Positions 20,579 through 30,064 of a stretch of 64,000 nucleotides of DNA are shown in pieces. The stretch spans positions 1,741,001-1,805,000 of the forward strand of contig NZ_JACXXJ020000005.1 of the NCBI RefSeq assembly GCF_014926405.1, in the 5' to 3' direction. The notes beneath the pieces are model-generated. The model had not been told where the DNA came from, searched no databases, and was given only the letters and a program-made list of their open reading frames with translations. Position 1 is the first letter of the stretch. Each line of letters starts with the position of its first letter. A program made the position numbers and the translations under genes. The DNA is from Agrobacterium vitis (lineage in GTDB: Bacteria > Pseudomonadota > Alphaproteobacteria > Rhizobiales > Rhizobiaceae).

Positions 20579-20903
20579 CGTGAAGCTACCGGCAATCGCT
20601 TTCGGTTCGCATACGCCTGTATGTCAAGCATCGCTTATATCGTGGCGTTTTGCATACGACGCCACCAATTACAAGTCGGGAGGCGTATTGAACACCACCG
20701 CCCGGGTGTTTCCTGGTGTTGTTGTGACAATGTGCGTAAAATAGGGCCTCGCCCCTGTTACACACAGCCATCGCGATCAACTTTCATGTTTCCGCATTAT
20801 TCTTCGATAGATCGGCACACGCAGAGGCATTCACAGTAAACACCGAGGCTTTGCCTTTAGAGCATTTCCAGCCAAAATGTATCGCGGTTTTGCATCCCGA
20901 GCG
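20579..20903 (-). other. Non-coding gap upstream of mrcA
   Basis: This 325-base stretch between the amidase stop and the mrcA start shows no plausible gene. It contains an inverted repeat around 20689-20711 (AACACC/GGTGTT), presumably the mrcA promoter near 20600-20680, and a RIME-like repeat fragment at 20856-20900. Confidence 0.5.
20856..20900. repeat. RIME-like intergenic repeat fragment
   Basis: The stretch beginning TTTAGAGCATTTCCAGCCAA and continuing through CGGTTTTGCATCC resembles the start of the Rhizobium-specific intergenic mosaic element (TTTAGAGCAATTCCAG..., ...GCGGTTTT...). It abuts the end of the amidase gene. The identification is from memory of the family pattern. Confidence 0.45.
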
Positions 20904-22133
20904 TCAACCACCTTTGGCAACAAGCGGCTGGCGATATTTCTTCACCGCCTCGGCGATCAGTTTCACCACTTTGCCGCGCCAGGCCGGATCGAGCAAGAGC
21001 TTCTCGTCCTCCTTGTTGGACAGAAACCCAAGTTCGAGCAGCACGGACGGCACATCCTGGGCCTGCAACACTCGGAATCCGGCAAAGCGATGCGGATTGT
21101 TGATCAGGTTGATCTGCCCGTCGAACGACGTCACCACCGATTTGGCCATGGCGATGGAAAAGGCCTGAGTCTCCCGCCGGGTAAGGTCCGCCAGGATATC
21201 GGAGACTTCCTGAGGTTCGGCGCTCGCATCGACACCGCCAACCTCGTCCGATTGGTTTTCACGCGCTGCCGCCGCTTCGGCGAGATGGTCGGATGCCTTG
21301 TCGGAAATGGTATAAACGGTCGCGCCGCGAATATTGGCCTGGCCCAGCATATCGGCATGCAGCGAAATAAACAGGTTTGCGCCTTTCTGCCGGGCCAGCG
21401 TCACGCGCTGCGACAGGGACAGGAACGTATCGCCATCGCGGGTCAGGAAGGCCTTGACGCCCTTTTGCCTGTTAAGCTCGACAGCCAGCGCCCGGGCAAA
21501 ACCCAGCGTCACGGTTTTTTCCGGCGTATTGGTGGTCTTGCCTGTGGCCCCGGTGTCGATACCGCCATGGCCGGCATCGACGGCAATCAGAAACTCGCCA
21601 TCCGTCGCGGGCGCCGCCTGTTCTATGCGCGGGCTCTTACCATTGCTGTAGGCATCCGCCTCCCAGGCCTGGGAGGCGACCAGTTTGGAAAATGTGTCAT
21701 TATCGGTCATCTCCGCATCGAGAATCAGTCGAAATCCCTGCCCCTCGTCATTTTTACGAATGTCGGTGAGGACGAGTTTGGCAGGCCGCGACGTCGTCAG
21801 CACGATACGCGAATGGGTAGCGTCGATGGAGCCGAAACGGATCTCCCGAAACAGGCCACGGGCCACCAGTGCCTCGGCTGGAAAGGCAAAGACGGTGGCT
21901 GGCAGATCGACGACGATGCGATCCGGATTGCCGATATAGCGCACGGTCGTTTCCGGCTTCTGGTCGAAATCCATGACGATACGGGTGCGGGCATCGTCAC
22001 CGGCGATACGGGCTGCAAACGCGGCGAGACGATCCGCCGAAAAGGCTTTTGCAGGCGCCAAGCCCGCGATAATACAGGCCAATAGCCACAGGATCGCCAA
22101 GCCGGGCCGCTTGCCTTGCCTCATGCTGACCAT
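20904..22133 (-). CDS. amiC: N-acetylmuramoyl-L-alanine amidase with AMIN domain
   Basis: The periplasmic enzyme removes stem peptides from peptidoglycan during daughter-cell separation. Translation from the ATG at 22133 gives 409 aa with a signal peptide (LAILWLLACIIAGLAPAKAFS). An AMIN domain follows at about residues 40-140 (RTRIVMDFDQKPETTVRYI), then an Amidase_3 domain with zinc ligands in DAGHGGIDTGA, the glutamate of PEKTVTLGFA and SLHADM, and the catalytic glutamate region VLLELGFLSNKEDE. Start codons at 22124 and 22178 are also open. It is divergent from rne and upstream of mrcA. Confidence 0.9.
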   Translation of the reverse strand: MVSMRQGKRPGLAILWLLACIIAGLAPAKAFSADRLAAFAARIAGDDARTRIVMDFDQKPETTVRYIGNPDRIVVDLPATVFAFPAEALVARGLFREIRFGSIDATHSRIVLTTSRPAKLVLTDIRKNDEGQGFRLILDAEMTDNDTFSKLVASQAWEADAYSNGKSPRIEQAAPATDGEFLIAVDAGHGGIDTGATGKTTNTPEKTVTLGFARALAVELNRQKGVKAFLTRDGDTFLSLSQRVTLARQKGANLFISLHADMLGQANIRGATVYTISDKASDHLAEAAAARENQSDEVGGVDASAEPQEVSDILADLTRRETQAFSIAMAKSVVTSFDGQINLINNPHRFAGFRVLQAQDVPSVLLELGFLSNKEDEKLLLDPAWRGKVVKLIAEAVKKYRQPLVAKGG

Positions 22134-22864
22134 CGTTGAACGCACTATCCGTCCATGCCGCGACACCATTTCGCTCACGCTTTAAAAGTCCCGATCATTC
22201 ACACCCATCCTTCAACCCTGCCCAAACGACCGAACCGATTGGCAACTGGAAATTACAACCACCGGCGGCACAGGATGCGATCCTAACCATAAACCGGAGC
22301 GCGCATACCGCCTATCCATCATTGCTCATCGCTGCGCGCAAGTGCAACAATTCTAATCTATTGGTCTTATCAATATTATGGCAGGGCAGGCTTTGCCGCT
22401 TGCCAATGTGACACAGACGACATACAACAGAAATAAGGGTTAAAATTGTCGACGGGATAGAGTCATCCGACGGCTGCCAACCAAAACGGACCTGGCGCCA
22501 TTTGTCTGATTTTTCATCCGCCGCCAAGGCATTTTTGTCCCGAAACTGAATCGTCCAGCTGGAATCTCCGGCAAAATAACAGGGCGGGAGACCGCCAAAC
22601 GCTCTTTTGAGCATTCATTGGGCCTTATTAAGAGGCCTTTGTCATTGTCGCTTTTGTTTTGGTATTTGATGTCGTTGCAGCAGCCTTTGTCCGATGTTGT
22701 CCGCCTTGGGGCCTTTGATGCCCTGAACGCTGACGGACTGCTGCCAGGAAAGATACCGCAGACGAGAGCACCGATATCCGGCGCATCGCTCACGAGATCA
22801 GCCCCGCTTGGCACCAGGCCTGCGGCATTGCTCGCCACCGGTCGCGCCGAGGAGCAGAGCTTAC
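22134..22864 (+). other. Long untranslated region upstream of rne
   Basis: About 730 bases separate the amidase and rne starts with no convincing gene. A short hairpin GGCCT/AGGCC at 22621-22637 is followed by T-rich sequence (TTTGTCATTGTCGCTTTTG), and 22640-22720 is unusually T/G-rich. RNase E mRNAs in other bacteria have long 5' leaders through which the enzyme cleaves its own message; the same is plausible here but not demonstrated. Confidence 0.5.
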
Positions 22865-25800
22865 ATGGCAGACAAAATGCTAATCGATGCGTCTCACGAA
22901 GAAGAGACGCGCGTCGTTGTCGTTCGCGGTAACAGGATCGAAGAATTCGATTTTGAATCCCAGCATAAGAAACAGATCCGCGGCAACATCTATCTGGCCA
23001 AAGTCACACGGGTCGAGCCTTCCTTGCAGGCCGCCTTCGTCGATTACGGCGGCAATCGCCACGGCTTCCTGGCTTTTGCAGAAATCCATCCCGATTATTA
23101 TCAGATCCCGCTTGCCGACCGTCAGGCCTTGCTGAAGGCTGAAGCCGAAGAGCATGGCCGTCACGACGACGGCGATTTCGAGCCGGTGCGCAGCAGAGAT
23201 CCCGGCGAACGCGACCAGCCGGTGATTGCCGATCCGGCCGAATTCGCCAATGAAGCTGAAGAAGTCGCTGGTCTCGCCGTCAACCAGGCCGATGACGATC
23301 ACGCGCAAACCACAGCCGAGCAGCCGGCAGATGCGCCGCAAGCCGAGACGTCCCAGACTGACGCAGTACAGGCCGACGCAGTACCGGCTGAGCCGCAAGC
23401 AGACGAGGCAGCCCCCGAGGCCGCAGCAAAGCCCAAGGCACGCCGTCCGCGCAAACCCCGCAAGAAGGCAGGCGATGTTGAAGCCAGCGCCGATGAAGCC
23501 TCCGCAGAACCGGTCGCCGTCGAAAGCGACGAGACACCGGACGACGGATCGAGCAATGGCAGCATGGCCGCCATGGTCGACACGGACTCCATCTCGGAAG
23601 AAACCGATAGCCGCCATCGTCATGACGATGATGACGACGACGATGATGATGACGGCGAGAAGGAAGAAATCGAATCCGTTGGTGCCGAAGACGCCATGGA
23701 AGAGGTTCCCGACCGGGTGCGCCGCACGCCGCGCAAGCAATATCGCATCCAGGAAGTTATCAAGCGCCGCCAGATCCTGCTGGTGCAGGTCGCCAAGGAA
23801 GAACGCGGCAACAAGGGTGCTGCGCTGACCACCTACCTGTCTCTGGCAGGCCGCTATTCTGTTCTGATGCCGAATACGGCACGCGGCGGCGGCATTTCGC
23901 GCAAAATCACCAACCCTGCCGACCGCAAGCGTTTGAAGGAAGTGGCCCGCGATCTGGAAGTGCCGCTGGGCATGGGCGTTATCCTGCGCACCGCAGGTGC
24001 CAATCGCACCAAGGTCGAGGTCAAGCGCGATTTCGAATATCTGATGCGTCTCTGGGAAAACGTTCGCACCCTGACACTGAATTCCACCGCACCTTGCCTC
24101 GTCTATGAGGAAGGCTCACTGATCAAGCGCTCGATCCGCGACCTGTATAACAAGGATATCAGCGAGATCGTGGTGTCAGGCGAAGAAGGCTATCGTGAAG
24201 CGAAAGACTTCATGAAAATGCTGATGCCAAGCCATGCCAAGGTGGTTCAGCCCTACCGCGATATTCACCCGATCTTCTCGCGCTCCGGCATCGAGGCCCA
24301 GCTGGACCGGATGTTGCAGCCGCAGGTGACGCTGAAGTCCGGTGGTTATATCATCATCAACCAGACCGAAGCGCTGGTGTCCATCGACGTGAACTCGGGT
24401 CGTTCGACCCGCGAATATTCCATCGAAGACACCGCCCTGCAAACCAATCTGGAAGCCGCGGAAGAAGTGGCCCGCCAGTTGCGCCTGCGTGACCTTGCCG
24501 GTCTGATCGTCATCGACTTCATCGACATGGAAGAGAAGCGCAACAACCGCTCTGTCGAGAAGAAGCTGAAGGATTGCCTGAAAAACGACCGCGCCCGTAT
24601 CCAGGTCGGACGTATTTCGCATTTCGGTCTGCTGGAAATGTCGCGTCAGCGCATTCGCGCCAGCGTGTTGGAATCGACCACCCAGGTCTGCCAGCATTGC
24701 TCCGGCACAGGCCTGATCCGTTCGCAGTCCTCCGTTGCCCTGCATGTGCTGCGCGGCGTCGAAGAATATCTGCTGAAAAGCACCACGCACGACATTACCG
24801 TGCGTACCCTGCCGGAAACGGCGCTTTACCTGCTCAACCACAAGCGCGGCTCGATTGTCGATTATGAAAACCGCTTCGGCGTGTCGATCATCATCGACTC
24901 GGATGCCAGCGTCGGTCACCAGCATTTCGCCATCGACAAGGGCGAGCCGGTTGCCAATCCGGTCCGCATCGAAACCTTGCTGCCGCTGATCAGCGAGCCG
25001 GAAGAGGACGACCCGATCATTGAGATCGAGGAAGAGGATGACGAGGATGTCGTCGAGGTGCCTGTTCAGGCACAGCCCGCATCAAGTGGCAATGCCGCAG
25101 CAAGTGCCGCCGAAGACGGCAACCGCAAGCGCAAGCGCCGCCGCCGTCGCCGTGGCAAGAATGGCAATGGCCATGCCGATGGACAGCAGAATGCTGCCGG
25201 CGGTGACGAAGGCGACGATGACAGCGAAGGCGATGACGACGCCGAAGACACGTCAGAAGACCGCGATGATAGTGTCGAGGCCTCTGACGCGTCTGAAGAC
25301 GGCAACAGCGAAAGCCAGCGCCGCAAGCGCCGCCGTCGCGGAAAACGCGGTGGACGTCGCGGTCGCGATGAAAATGGCGTCAGCGCCGATGCCGAAGGCA
25401 ATGATAGCGCCGAAGATGACGACAGTGCGGAGGAGTCGGCGCAAGCTGACACTGATCAGGCTGCAGCCGTCGCTGCTGCACCGTCCGAAGCCGTCTCCGT
25501 AAGCGTTGAGGTAGATGCTCCGGCCATAGAAGCTGTAAAAGCCGATGAGCCCGTGGCTGCCAAGCCACGCCGGGCTCGCAAGCCGAAAGCGTCAGCCAAA
25601 ACCGAAGCCGCTGACAGCGTCGAAACGGTAACGGAACCTGCTGCTGTCCCTGAGGCTGTGGTTGTCGAAGCACCGGCTGCTGTCGAGCCTGTCGCCGCCG
25701 CCCCCGTCTCGGAAGAGACGTCAGTACCGGCACCTGCTCAGGACGTCTCTACGCCAGAACCTGCGGTCGAAGCACCTGCTCCTGAAGTTGCGAGCGAGCC

Positions 25801-25957
25801 AGAGGCCGTAAGTGATGCCAGTGCCGAAAAGCCGGTGCGCGCCAATCGGTCGTCCAATGTCAGCACATCCGAACCGGTCGTCACCTCGGTGACCAATGGC
25901 GACGAAGCTCCAAAGCCCAAGAAGGGCGGATGGTGGCAGAAGCGCGGCTTCCTCTAG
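22865..25957 (+). CDS. rne: Ribonuclease E
   Basis: RNase E is the endonuclease that starts mRNA decay and processes rRNA and tRNA. From the ATG at 22865 (MADKMLIDASHEEETRVVVV) it is 1030 aa. The S1 domain is split by an acidic, Ala/Pro-rich insertion at about residues 90-280 that includes ten consecutive Asp (about 254-263), a hallmark of alphaproteobacterial RNase E. The catalytic DNase I-like domain has the metal-binding SIDVNSGRST (about 506) and VIDFIDMEE (about 551), and the Zn-link motif CQHCSGTG (about 608). The C-terminal half is disordered with two Arg-rich RNA-binding patches near residues 753 and 822, and ends in the conserved GGWWQKRGFL. It is followed by a strong terminator. Confidence 0.97.
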   Translation: MADKMLIDASHEEETRVVVVRGNRIEEFDFESQHKKQIRGNIYLAKVTRVEPSLQAAFVDYGGNRHGFLAFAEIHPDYYQIPLADRQALLKAEAEEHGRHDDGDFEPVRSRDPGERDQPVIADPAEFANEAEEVAGLAVNQADDDHAQTTAEQPADAPQAETSQTDAVQADAVPAEPQADEAAPEAAAKPKARRPRKPRKKAGDVEASADEASAEPVAVESDETPDDGSSNGSMAAMVDTDSISEETDSRHRHDDDDDDDDDDGEKEEIESVGAEDAMEEVPDRVRRTPRKQYRIQEVIKRRQILLVQVAKEERGNKGAALTTYLSLAGRYSVLMPNTARGGGISRKITNPADRKRLKEVARDLEVPLGMGVILRTAGANRTKVEVKRDFEYLMRLWENVRTLTLNSTAPCLVYEEGSLIKRSIRDLYNKDISEIVVSGEEGYREAKDFMKMLMPSHAKVVQPYRDIHPIFSRSGIEAQLDRMLQPQVTLKSGGYIIINQTEALVSIDVNSGRSTREYSIEDTALQTNLEAAEEVARQLRLRDLAGLIVIDFIDMEEKRNNRSVEKKLKDCLKNDRARIQVGRISHFGLLEMSRQRIRASVLESTTQVCQHCSGTGLIRSQSSVALHVLRGVEEYLLKSTTHDITVRTLPETALYLLNHKRGSIVDYENRFGVSIIIDSDASVGHQHFAIDKGEPVANPVRIETLLPLISEPEEDDPIIEIEEEDDEDVVEVPVQAQPASSGNAAASAAEDGNRKRKRRRRRRGKNGNGHADGQQNAAGGDEGDDDSEGDDDAEDTSEDRDDSVEASDASEDGNSESQRRKRRRRGKRGGRRGRDENGVSADAEGNDSAEDDDSAEESAQADTDQAAAVAAAPSEAVSVSVEVDAPAIEAVKADEPVAAKPRRARKPKASAKTEAADSVETVTEPAAVPEAVVVEAPAAVEPVAAAPVSEETSVPAPAQDVSTPEPAVEAPAPEVASEPEAVSDASAEKPVRANRSSNVSTSEPVVTSVTNGDEAPKPKKGGWWQKRGFL

Positions 25958-25982
25958 GAGGGACTTGCGTCTTAAACATTCA

Positions 25983-26012
25983 AAAACGGCCACGCTCCAG
26001 CGTGGCCGTTTT
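25983..26012 (+). terminator. Intrinsic terminator of rne (bidirectional)
   Basis: A perfect 14-bp inverted repeat AAAACGGCCACGCT/AGCGTGGCCGTTTT around CC ends in TTTT on both strands, 25 bases after the rne stop. It can also serve the convergent acetyltransferase gene. Confidence 0.93.
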
Positions 26013-26061
26013 CGTTTAATGGCAAGCGTTCATGCGTCTTACGGTCTGTGAAACGGTGTGA

Positions 26062-26634
26062 TCAACCGAAATCTGGCGCCGCCACCGATGATGGCCTCAT
26101 GCGGTTCATGACCAGCGTCGGTCTGCCCATATAGGTCACCTCACCCTTACGACTATAGCCGCTTTTCTCCGCAACCCGGATCGACGCCTGGTGCTGCGGG
26201 TCGAAAAGGCAGACAGTTTCTCCATGGGCAAAATTCCGGTCACCCCAGCCAAGCGCCGCGGCGACGGCTTCGGTGGCAATACCCCGACCATGGCCATCGG
26301 CAATCAGCACCCAGCCGATTTCCGGCACCTCGTCCAAGGGCGGGGTGATATCGCGCTTGTAACTGGCAAAGCCGACTTCGCCGAGAAAGGCGCCGCTGAT
26401 CCGGTCTTCGACAACCCAATAACCGAAGGACAGCGCCTGCCAATGGCCGATATAGCGTAGCAGTCGCGACCAGCTGTCGGATCGGCTCGATGGCTTCCCG
26501 CTGATATAGCGCACCACTCTCTCGTCCGCCCACATCCGGGCCGATGCCTCGAAATCTTCCAGGCGATGACCGCGCAATCGCAGCCTTTCGGTTTCAAGAA
26601 CAGGCACGCGCGACACCATTGGCTCATCCTGCAT
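26062..26634 (-). CDS. GNAT acetyltransferase, RimJ/RimL-like
   Basis: The 190-aa product (start ATG 26634, MQDEPMVSRVPVLETERLRL, preceded by a GGGGA motif) belongs to the acetyl-CoA-dependent GNAT superfamily. It begins with the ETERLRLRGHRLEDF entry typical of the RimJ/RimL branch and carries the motif A acetyl-CoA loop as DGHGRGIATEAVAAALGWG. The C-terminal strand is VAEKSGYSRKGEVTYMGRP. The substrate is unknown; members acetylate ribosomal proteins, amino acids or small amines. It is monocistronic and convergent with rne. Confidence 0.88.
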   Translation of the reverse strand: MQDEPMVSRVPVLETERLRLRGHRLEDFEASARMWADERVVRYISGKPSSRSDSWSRLLRYIGHWQALSFGYWVVEDRISGAFLGEVGFASYKRDITPPLDEVPEIGWVLIADGHGRGIATEAVAAALGWGDRNFAHGETVCLFDPQHQASIRVAEKSGYSRKGEVTYMGRPTLVMNRMRPSSVAAPDFG

Positions 26635-26757
26635 GTGGCATCCCCTGCTGTTTCTTGAGTGATCCTGACAAACAGAATCAATCCTTTCACAGATTGATTC
26701 AAGAGCTTGCGACATTGAGTCTGAAATCGATCTCAAGCCATTGAAATCTCGAAAAAG

Positions 26758-27909
26758 TCACGCAAGCCAGTTGGCGATTCTGTCGGTGGCGTCGGTCAGG
26801 TCGGCCAGTGTTCCCGCATAGGAAATCCGCAAGGCCCGGTGGCCTTCCAGCGGATCAAAATCCAGGCCAGGCGTTGCCGCCACATGGGTTTGCGCCAGCA
26901 ATCTGCGGGCAAATTCCATGCTGTCATTGGTGAAACGGCTGACATCGACATAGGCATAGAAGGCGCCATCCATGGGAGACAGCAGCGGCATGCCCAGCGC
27001 AGGCAGTCGAGCCTGGAGAAAATCGCGATTGGCGCGGCAACCGGCCCGGTACTCTTCCAATTCATCGCCTGCCTCAAGCGCAGCCATGGCGGCAATCTGC
27101 GATAATTCAGGCGCCGAAATATAGAGGCTCTGGGCGACGCATTCCACGCCACGTACCAGTGTCGGGGGCAGGACCATCCAGCCGATCCGCCAGCCGGTCA
27201 TCCGATAATATTTGGAGAAGGAATTGATGACGACGGCGTCAGGCGCAAATTCCACCGCGCTTGCTTCCTCCACGCCATAGGTCAGGCCGTGATAGATCTC
27301 GTCGGAAATGAAGCTAACACCATTGTCGTCGCACCACAGCGCCAGACGCTGCAACGCCGCCCGGCCGGTGACCGTGCCGGTGGGATTGGCGGGGCTGGCC
27401 AGAAGCACGCCTTTCAGCCGCACACCCGCCGCCCTCGCCGCACGCTCCAAACTGTCGGGCGTCAGGGTATAATCGGTATCAGGACCAACAGGCACTTCAA
27501 TGACCACCAGTCCCAGCGCCTTCAGGATGTTGCGATAGGCGGGATAGCCGGGCCGGGCGATGGCAACGGCGTCCCCGGCCTCAAACAGTGTCAGAAATGC
27601 CAGGTTGAAACCCGCCGACGAGCCAGTCGTCACCATGATTCGCTCCGCCGCGACCTCCGTGCCGTGGCGACGACGGTAATAATCGGCAAGCCCCTGACGC
27701 AGGTCGGCACGGCCGAGAGCGTCGGTATAGCCGATCTGGCCCGCCCGCAAGGCCACTTCCGCCGCCCGGATCGCCCGCTCGGGCGCTGGCGCGCCAGGCT
27801 GACCGACTGCCAGAGAAATCACCTTATGGCCAGCGGCCTTCAACCGGTTGGCCTCGGCCAGAATATCCATGGCGTGGAACGGTTCGACGGCACTGCGGGT
27901 GGAAAGCAT
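26758..27909 (-). CDS. PLP-dependent aminotransferase, class I/II
   Basis: The 383-aa protein is a fold-type I aminotransferase of the aspartate/aromatic group. It shows VISLAVGQPGAPAP, the GYTDALGRADLRQGLADYY segment, ASPANPTGTV, DEIYHGLTY and the PLP-binding Lys in INSFSKYYRMTGWRIGW, with the carboxylate-binding Arg in RISYAGTL. The start at ATG 27909 is chosen over a TTG two codons upstream. The amino donor cannot be deduced. It is divergent from the DsbA-like gene, with a 312-base intergenic region. Confidence 0.9.
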   Translation of the reverse strand: MLSTRSAVEPFHAMDILAEANRLKAAGHKVISLAVGQPGAPAPERAIRAAEVALRAGQIGYTDALGRADLRQGLADYYRRRHGTEVAAERIMVTTGSSAGFNLAFLTLFEAGDAVAIARPGYPAYRNILKALGLVVIEVPVGPDTDYTLTPDSLERAARAAGVRLKGVLLASPANPTGTVTGRAALQRLALWCDDNGVSFISDEIYHGLTYGVEEASAVEFAPDAVVINSFSKYYRMTGWRIGWMVLPPTLVRGVECVAQSLYISAPELSQIAAMAALEAGDELEEYRAGCRANRDFLQARLPALGMPLLSPMDGAFYAYVDVSRFTNDSMEFARRLLAQTHVAATPGLDFDPLEGHRALRISYAGTLADLTDATDRIANWLA

Positions 27910-28221
27910 AACCAAGATGGATCTCTTTCTATTCTATAGGAGGCTGAAACAGAAATGCGCCTGACATTTGCCGCATTGCGCACCCTATCACAATGGGAAG
28001 AGCCATGCCGGAATGCGTTTTCCCGCTTTTCCCGGTCAGGGAATGAGCTACGTTCACACTTCCATTTCGAGGTGGATTGACCACGAAAATAACCGGACAG
28101 ACTAGACCGCCAGCGCTGCGGCTGGCACAAAGCCCCAAGACCGGCGAGGCGGACATGCATGCCGCCGAAAACGCAGGCCAAAAATGATGGCCGAAGACAA
28201 TGGCCAGAGACGAGGATTGAC
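27910..28221. other. Non-coding gap between divergent genes
   Basis: The 312 bases between the aminotransferase and the DsbA-like gene presumably contain both promoters. I see no tRNA, repeat or conserved motif; open frames here have no family similarity. Confidence 0.4.
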
Positions 28222-28983
28222 ATGAAGATACGATTTTTTCGCACTGCCGTTTTGGCAACGCTCATTGCCTCGACCGGCCTCGGCGCGCCAGCCTACGCGC
28301 TGGATGACAAGCAGAAGCAAGAAATCGGCGCCTTCATCAAGGAATATCTGATCGCCCATCCGGAAATCATGCTCGACGTGCAGGACGCCTTGCAAAAGAA
28401 GCAGGAAGAGGCCCGCGCCAGCCAGGCCTCCAGCGGCATTGAACGCAACAAGGCTGAGATCTTCAATTCGAAGGATGATATCGTCCTTGGCAATCCGAAG
28501 GGCGACGTGACCATCGTTGAGTTCTTCGACTATAATTGCGGCTATTGCCGCCATGCGCTGGCCGACATGGATACCATCCTGAAGGCCGATAAGAATGTGC
28601 GGTTCGTCCTGAAGGAATTCCCGATTCTTGGGCCAGATTCGGTGGCCGCACACCGCGTTGCAGACGCATTCCGCAAGCTGGCACCGGAAAAATACAGCGA
28701 CTTCCACCATGCCCTGCTTGGTAGTGAAGGTCGCGCCACGCAGGAAAGCGCCATCGATGCGGGTGTGATACTGGGGGTTTCGGAAGCAGCCCTTCGTAAG
28801 GAAATGACTGACAGCCCCAATGACACATCCGTCAAAAAGGTCTATCAACTGGCCCAGGACCTGGGCATCAACGGCACACCCGCCTATGTGATCGGCAATG
28901 AACTGGTTTCTGGTGCCATCGGTGCAGATGCTCTCCAGGAGAAGCTGACGAATGTTCGCACCTGCGGCAAATCAACCTGCTGA
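28222..28983 (+). CDS. Periplasmic DsbA-family thiol-disulfide oxidoreductase
   Basis: The 253-aa product has a signal peptide (VLATLIASTGLGAPAYA, cleavage near residue 26), a short coiled N-terminal segment (KQEIGAFIKEYLIAHPEIML) and a thioredoxin-like DsbA domain with the active site CGYC at residues 106-109 (FFDYNCGYCRHALADM) and the cis-Pro loop INGTPAYVIG. The N-terminal helix plus CxYC resembles BdbD/ScsC-like proteins, some of which trimerise through this segment. Two extra cysteines close the protein (TCGKSTC). The ribosome-binding site is CGAGGA. It precedes the aroQ-accB-accC-aat series by 125 bases. Confidence 0.9.
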   Translation: MKIRFFRTAVLATLIASTGLGAPAYALDDKQKQEIGAFIKEYLIAHPEIMLDVQDALQKKQEEARASQASSGIERNKAEIFNSKDDIVLGNPKGDVTIVEFFDYNCGYCRHALADMDTILKADKNVRFVLKEFPILGPDSVAAHRVADAFRKLAPEKYSDFHHALLGSEGRATQESAIDAGVILGVSEAALRKEMTDSPNDTSVKKVYQLAQDLGINGTPAYVIGNELVSGAIGADALQEKLTNVRTCGKSTC

Positions 28984-29108
28984 ATCCACCAGATAGTCGC
29001 GATATCCAGCTGATTTTACAGTGAAGCCATAGGGAGAAAAGCGCAAAGGGCTTTTCCTTCAACGGATGCCGGTTTATAGGAGGCGGTCGAAAACGCGACG
29101 GAACAGCA

Positions 29109-29546
29109 ATGAGCAGAACAATTTTCGTGCTGAACGGCCCCAATCTGAATGCGCTTGGCAAGCGGGAGCCCGGGATTTACGGCGGCAAGACACTGTCCGA
29201 CATCGAAACGGAGTGCTTTCGGTTCGGTGAACAGCTCGGGATTGCCGTCGACTGCCGCCAGAGCAATCATGAGGGCGATCTGGTCGATTGGCTGCATGAA
29301 GCGGGCGATAAAGCTGTCGGTGTCGCACTCAATGCCGGTGCCTATACGCATACATCAATCGCGCTGCATGACGCCATGCGAGCGATTGCTGTTCCGGTCG
29401 TCGAAGTGCATATTTCGAATGTCCACGCGCGGGAAGAATTCCGCCATACCTCAATGATAGCGCCCGCCGCCAAGGGAGTTATTTGCGGCTTCGGACCGCA
29501 TTCCTACCTCCTGGCGCTGCAAGCGCTTGATAACCTCACACGATAG
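29109..29546 (+). CDS. aroQ: 3-dehydroquinate dehydratase, type II
   Basis: The enzyme converts 3-dehydroquinate to 3-dehydroshikimate in the shikimate pathway. At 145 aa it has the type II dodecamer subunit length. The catalytic Arg19 and Tyr24 are in KREPGIYGG, the conserved Asn in ALNAGAYTHTS, substrate-binding VVEVHISNVHAREEFRH and the C-terminal FGPHSYLLAL. It is the first gene of an aroQ-accB-accC-aat series; accB starts 25 bases downstream. This aroQ-accBC linkage is frequent in bacteria. Confidence 0.97.
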   Translation: MSRTIFVLNGPNLNALGKREPGIYGGKTLSDIETECFRFGEQLGIAVDCRQSNHEGDLVDWLHEAGDKAVGVALNAGAYTHTSIALHDAMRAIAVPVVEVHISNVHAREEFRHTSMIAPAAKGVICGFGPHSYLLALQALDNLTR

Positions 29547-29571
29547 AACAAGAAATTCAGGGACAACCTCC

Positions 29572-30060
29572 ATGGCAGAGAAGAAAACCGGCATCGATCA
29601 GGCGCTTATCCGCGAGCTGGCGAATATCTTGAACGAGACCGATCTGAGCGAGATCGAAGTGGAACAGGATGCGCTGAGAATTCGCGTTTCCCGCGCCGCG
29701 CCGCAAATGGTGGCTCCGCAGATGATGGCAATGCCGCAGATGCAGTATGGCGCGCCTTATGGTGCCCCGGCACCTGCCGCAGCACCTGCTCCAGTGGCGG
29801 TAGCGGCTCCTGCTGCCCGCGATCTGTCCAAAGCCGTAACGGCTCCCATGGTCGGCACGGTCTATATGTCCCCCGCCCCCGGTTCAAAGCCCTTCATCGA
29901 AGTCGGCTCGACGGTCAAGGAAGGCCAGACGCTGCTGATCATCGAAGCCATGAAGACAATGAACCAGATCCCTTCGCCTCGTTCCGGCAAGGTCGTCGAA
30001 ATCCTCATCGACGATGCAAGCCCGGTCGAATATGGCGAAGCCATGGTCATCATCGAGTAA
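29572..30060 (+). CDS. accB: Acetyl-CoA carboxylase biotin carboxyl carrier protein
   Basis: BCCP carries CO2-biotin between biotin carboxylase and carboxyltransferase in fatty-acid synthesis. The 162-aa form starts at the ATG at 29572 ([20 protein letters not shown]). A Pro/Ala/Met-rich linker occupies about residues 43-83, and the C-terminal biotinyl domain carries the biotin-accepting Lys128 in [10 protein letters not shown], followed by the [12 protein letters not shown] end. It lies four bases before accC, the usual tight pairing. Confidence 0.97.
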   Translation: MAEKKTGIDQALIRELANILNETDLSEIEVEQDALRIRVSRAAPQMVAPQMMAMPQMQYGAPYGAPAPAAAPAPVAVAAPAARDLSKAVTAPMVGTVYMSPAPGSKPFIEVGSTVKEGQTLLIIEAMKTMNQIPSPRSGKVVEILIDDASPVEYGEAMVIIE

Positions 30061-30064
30061 GCCG

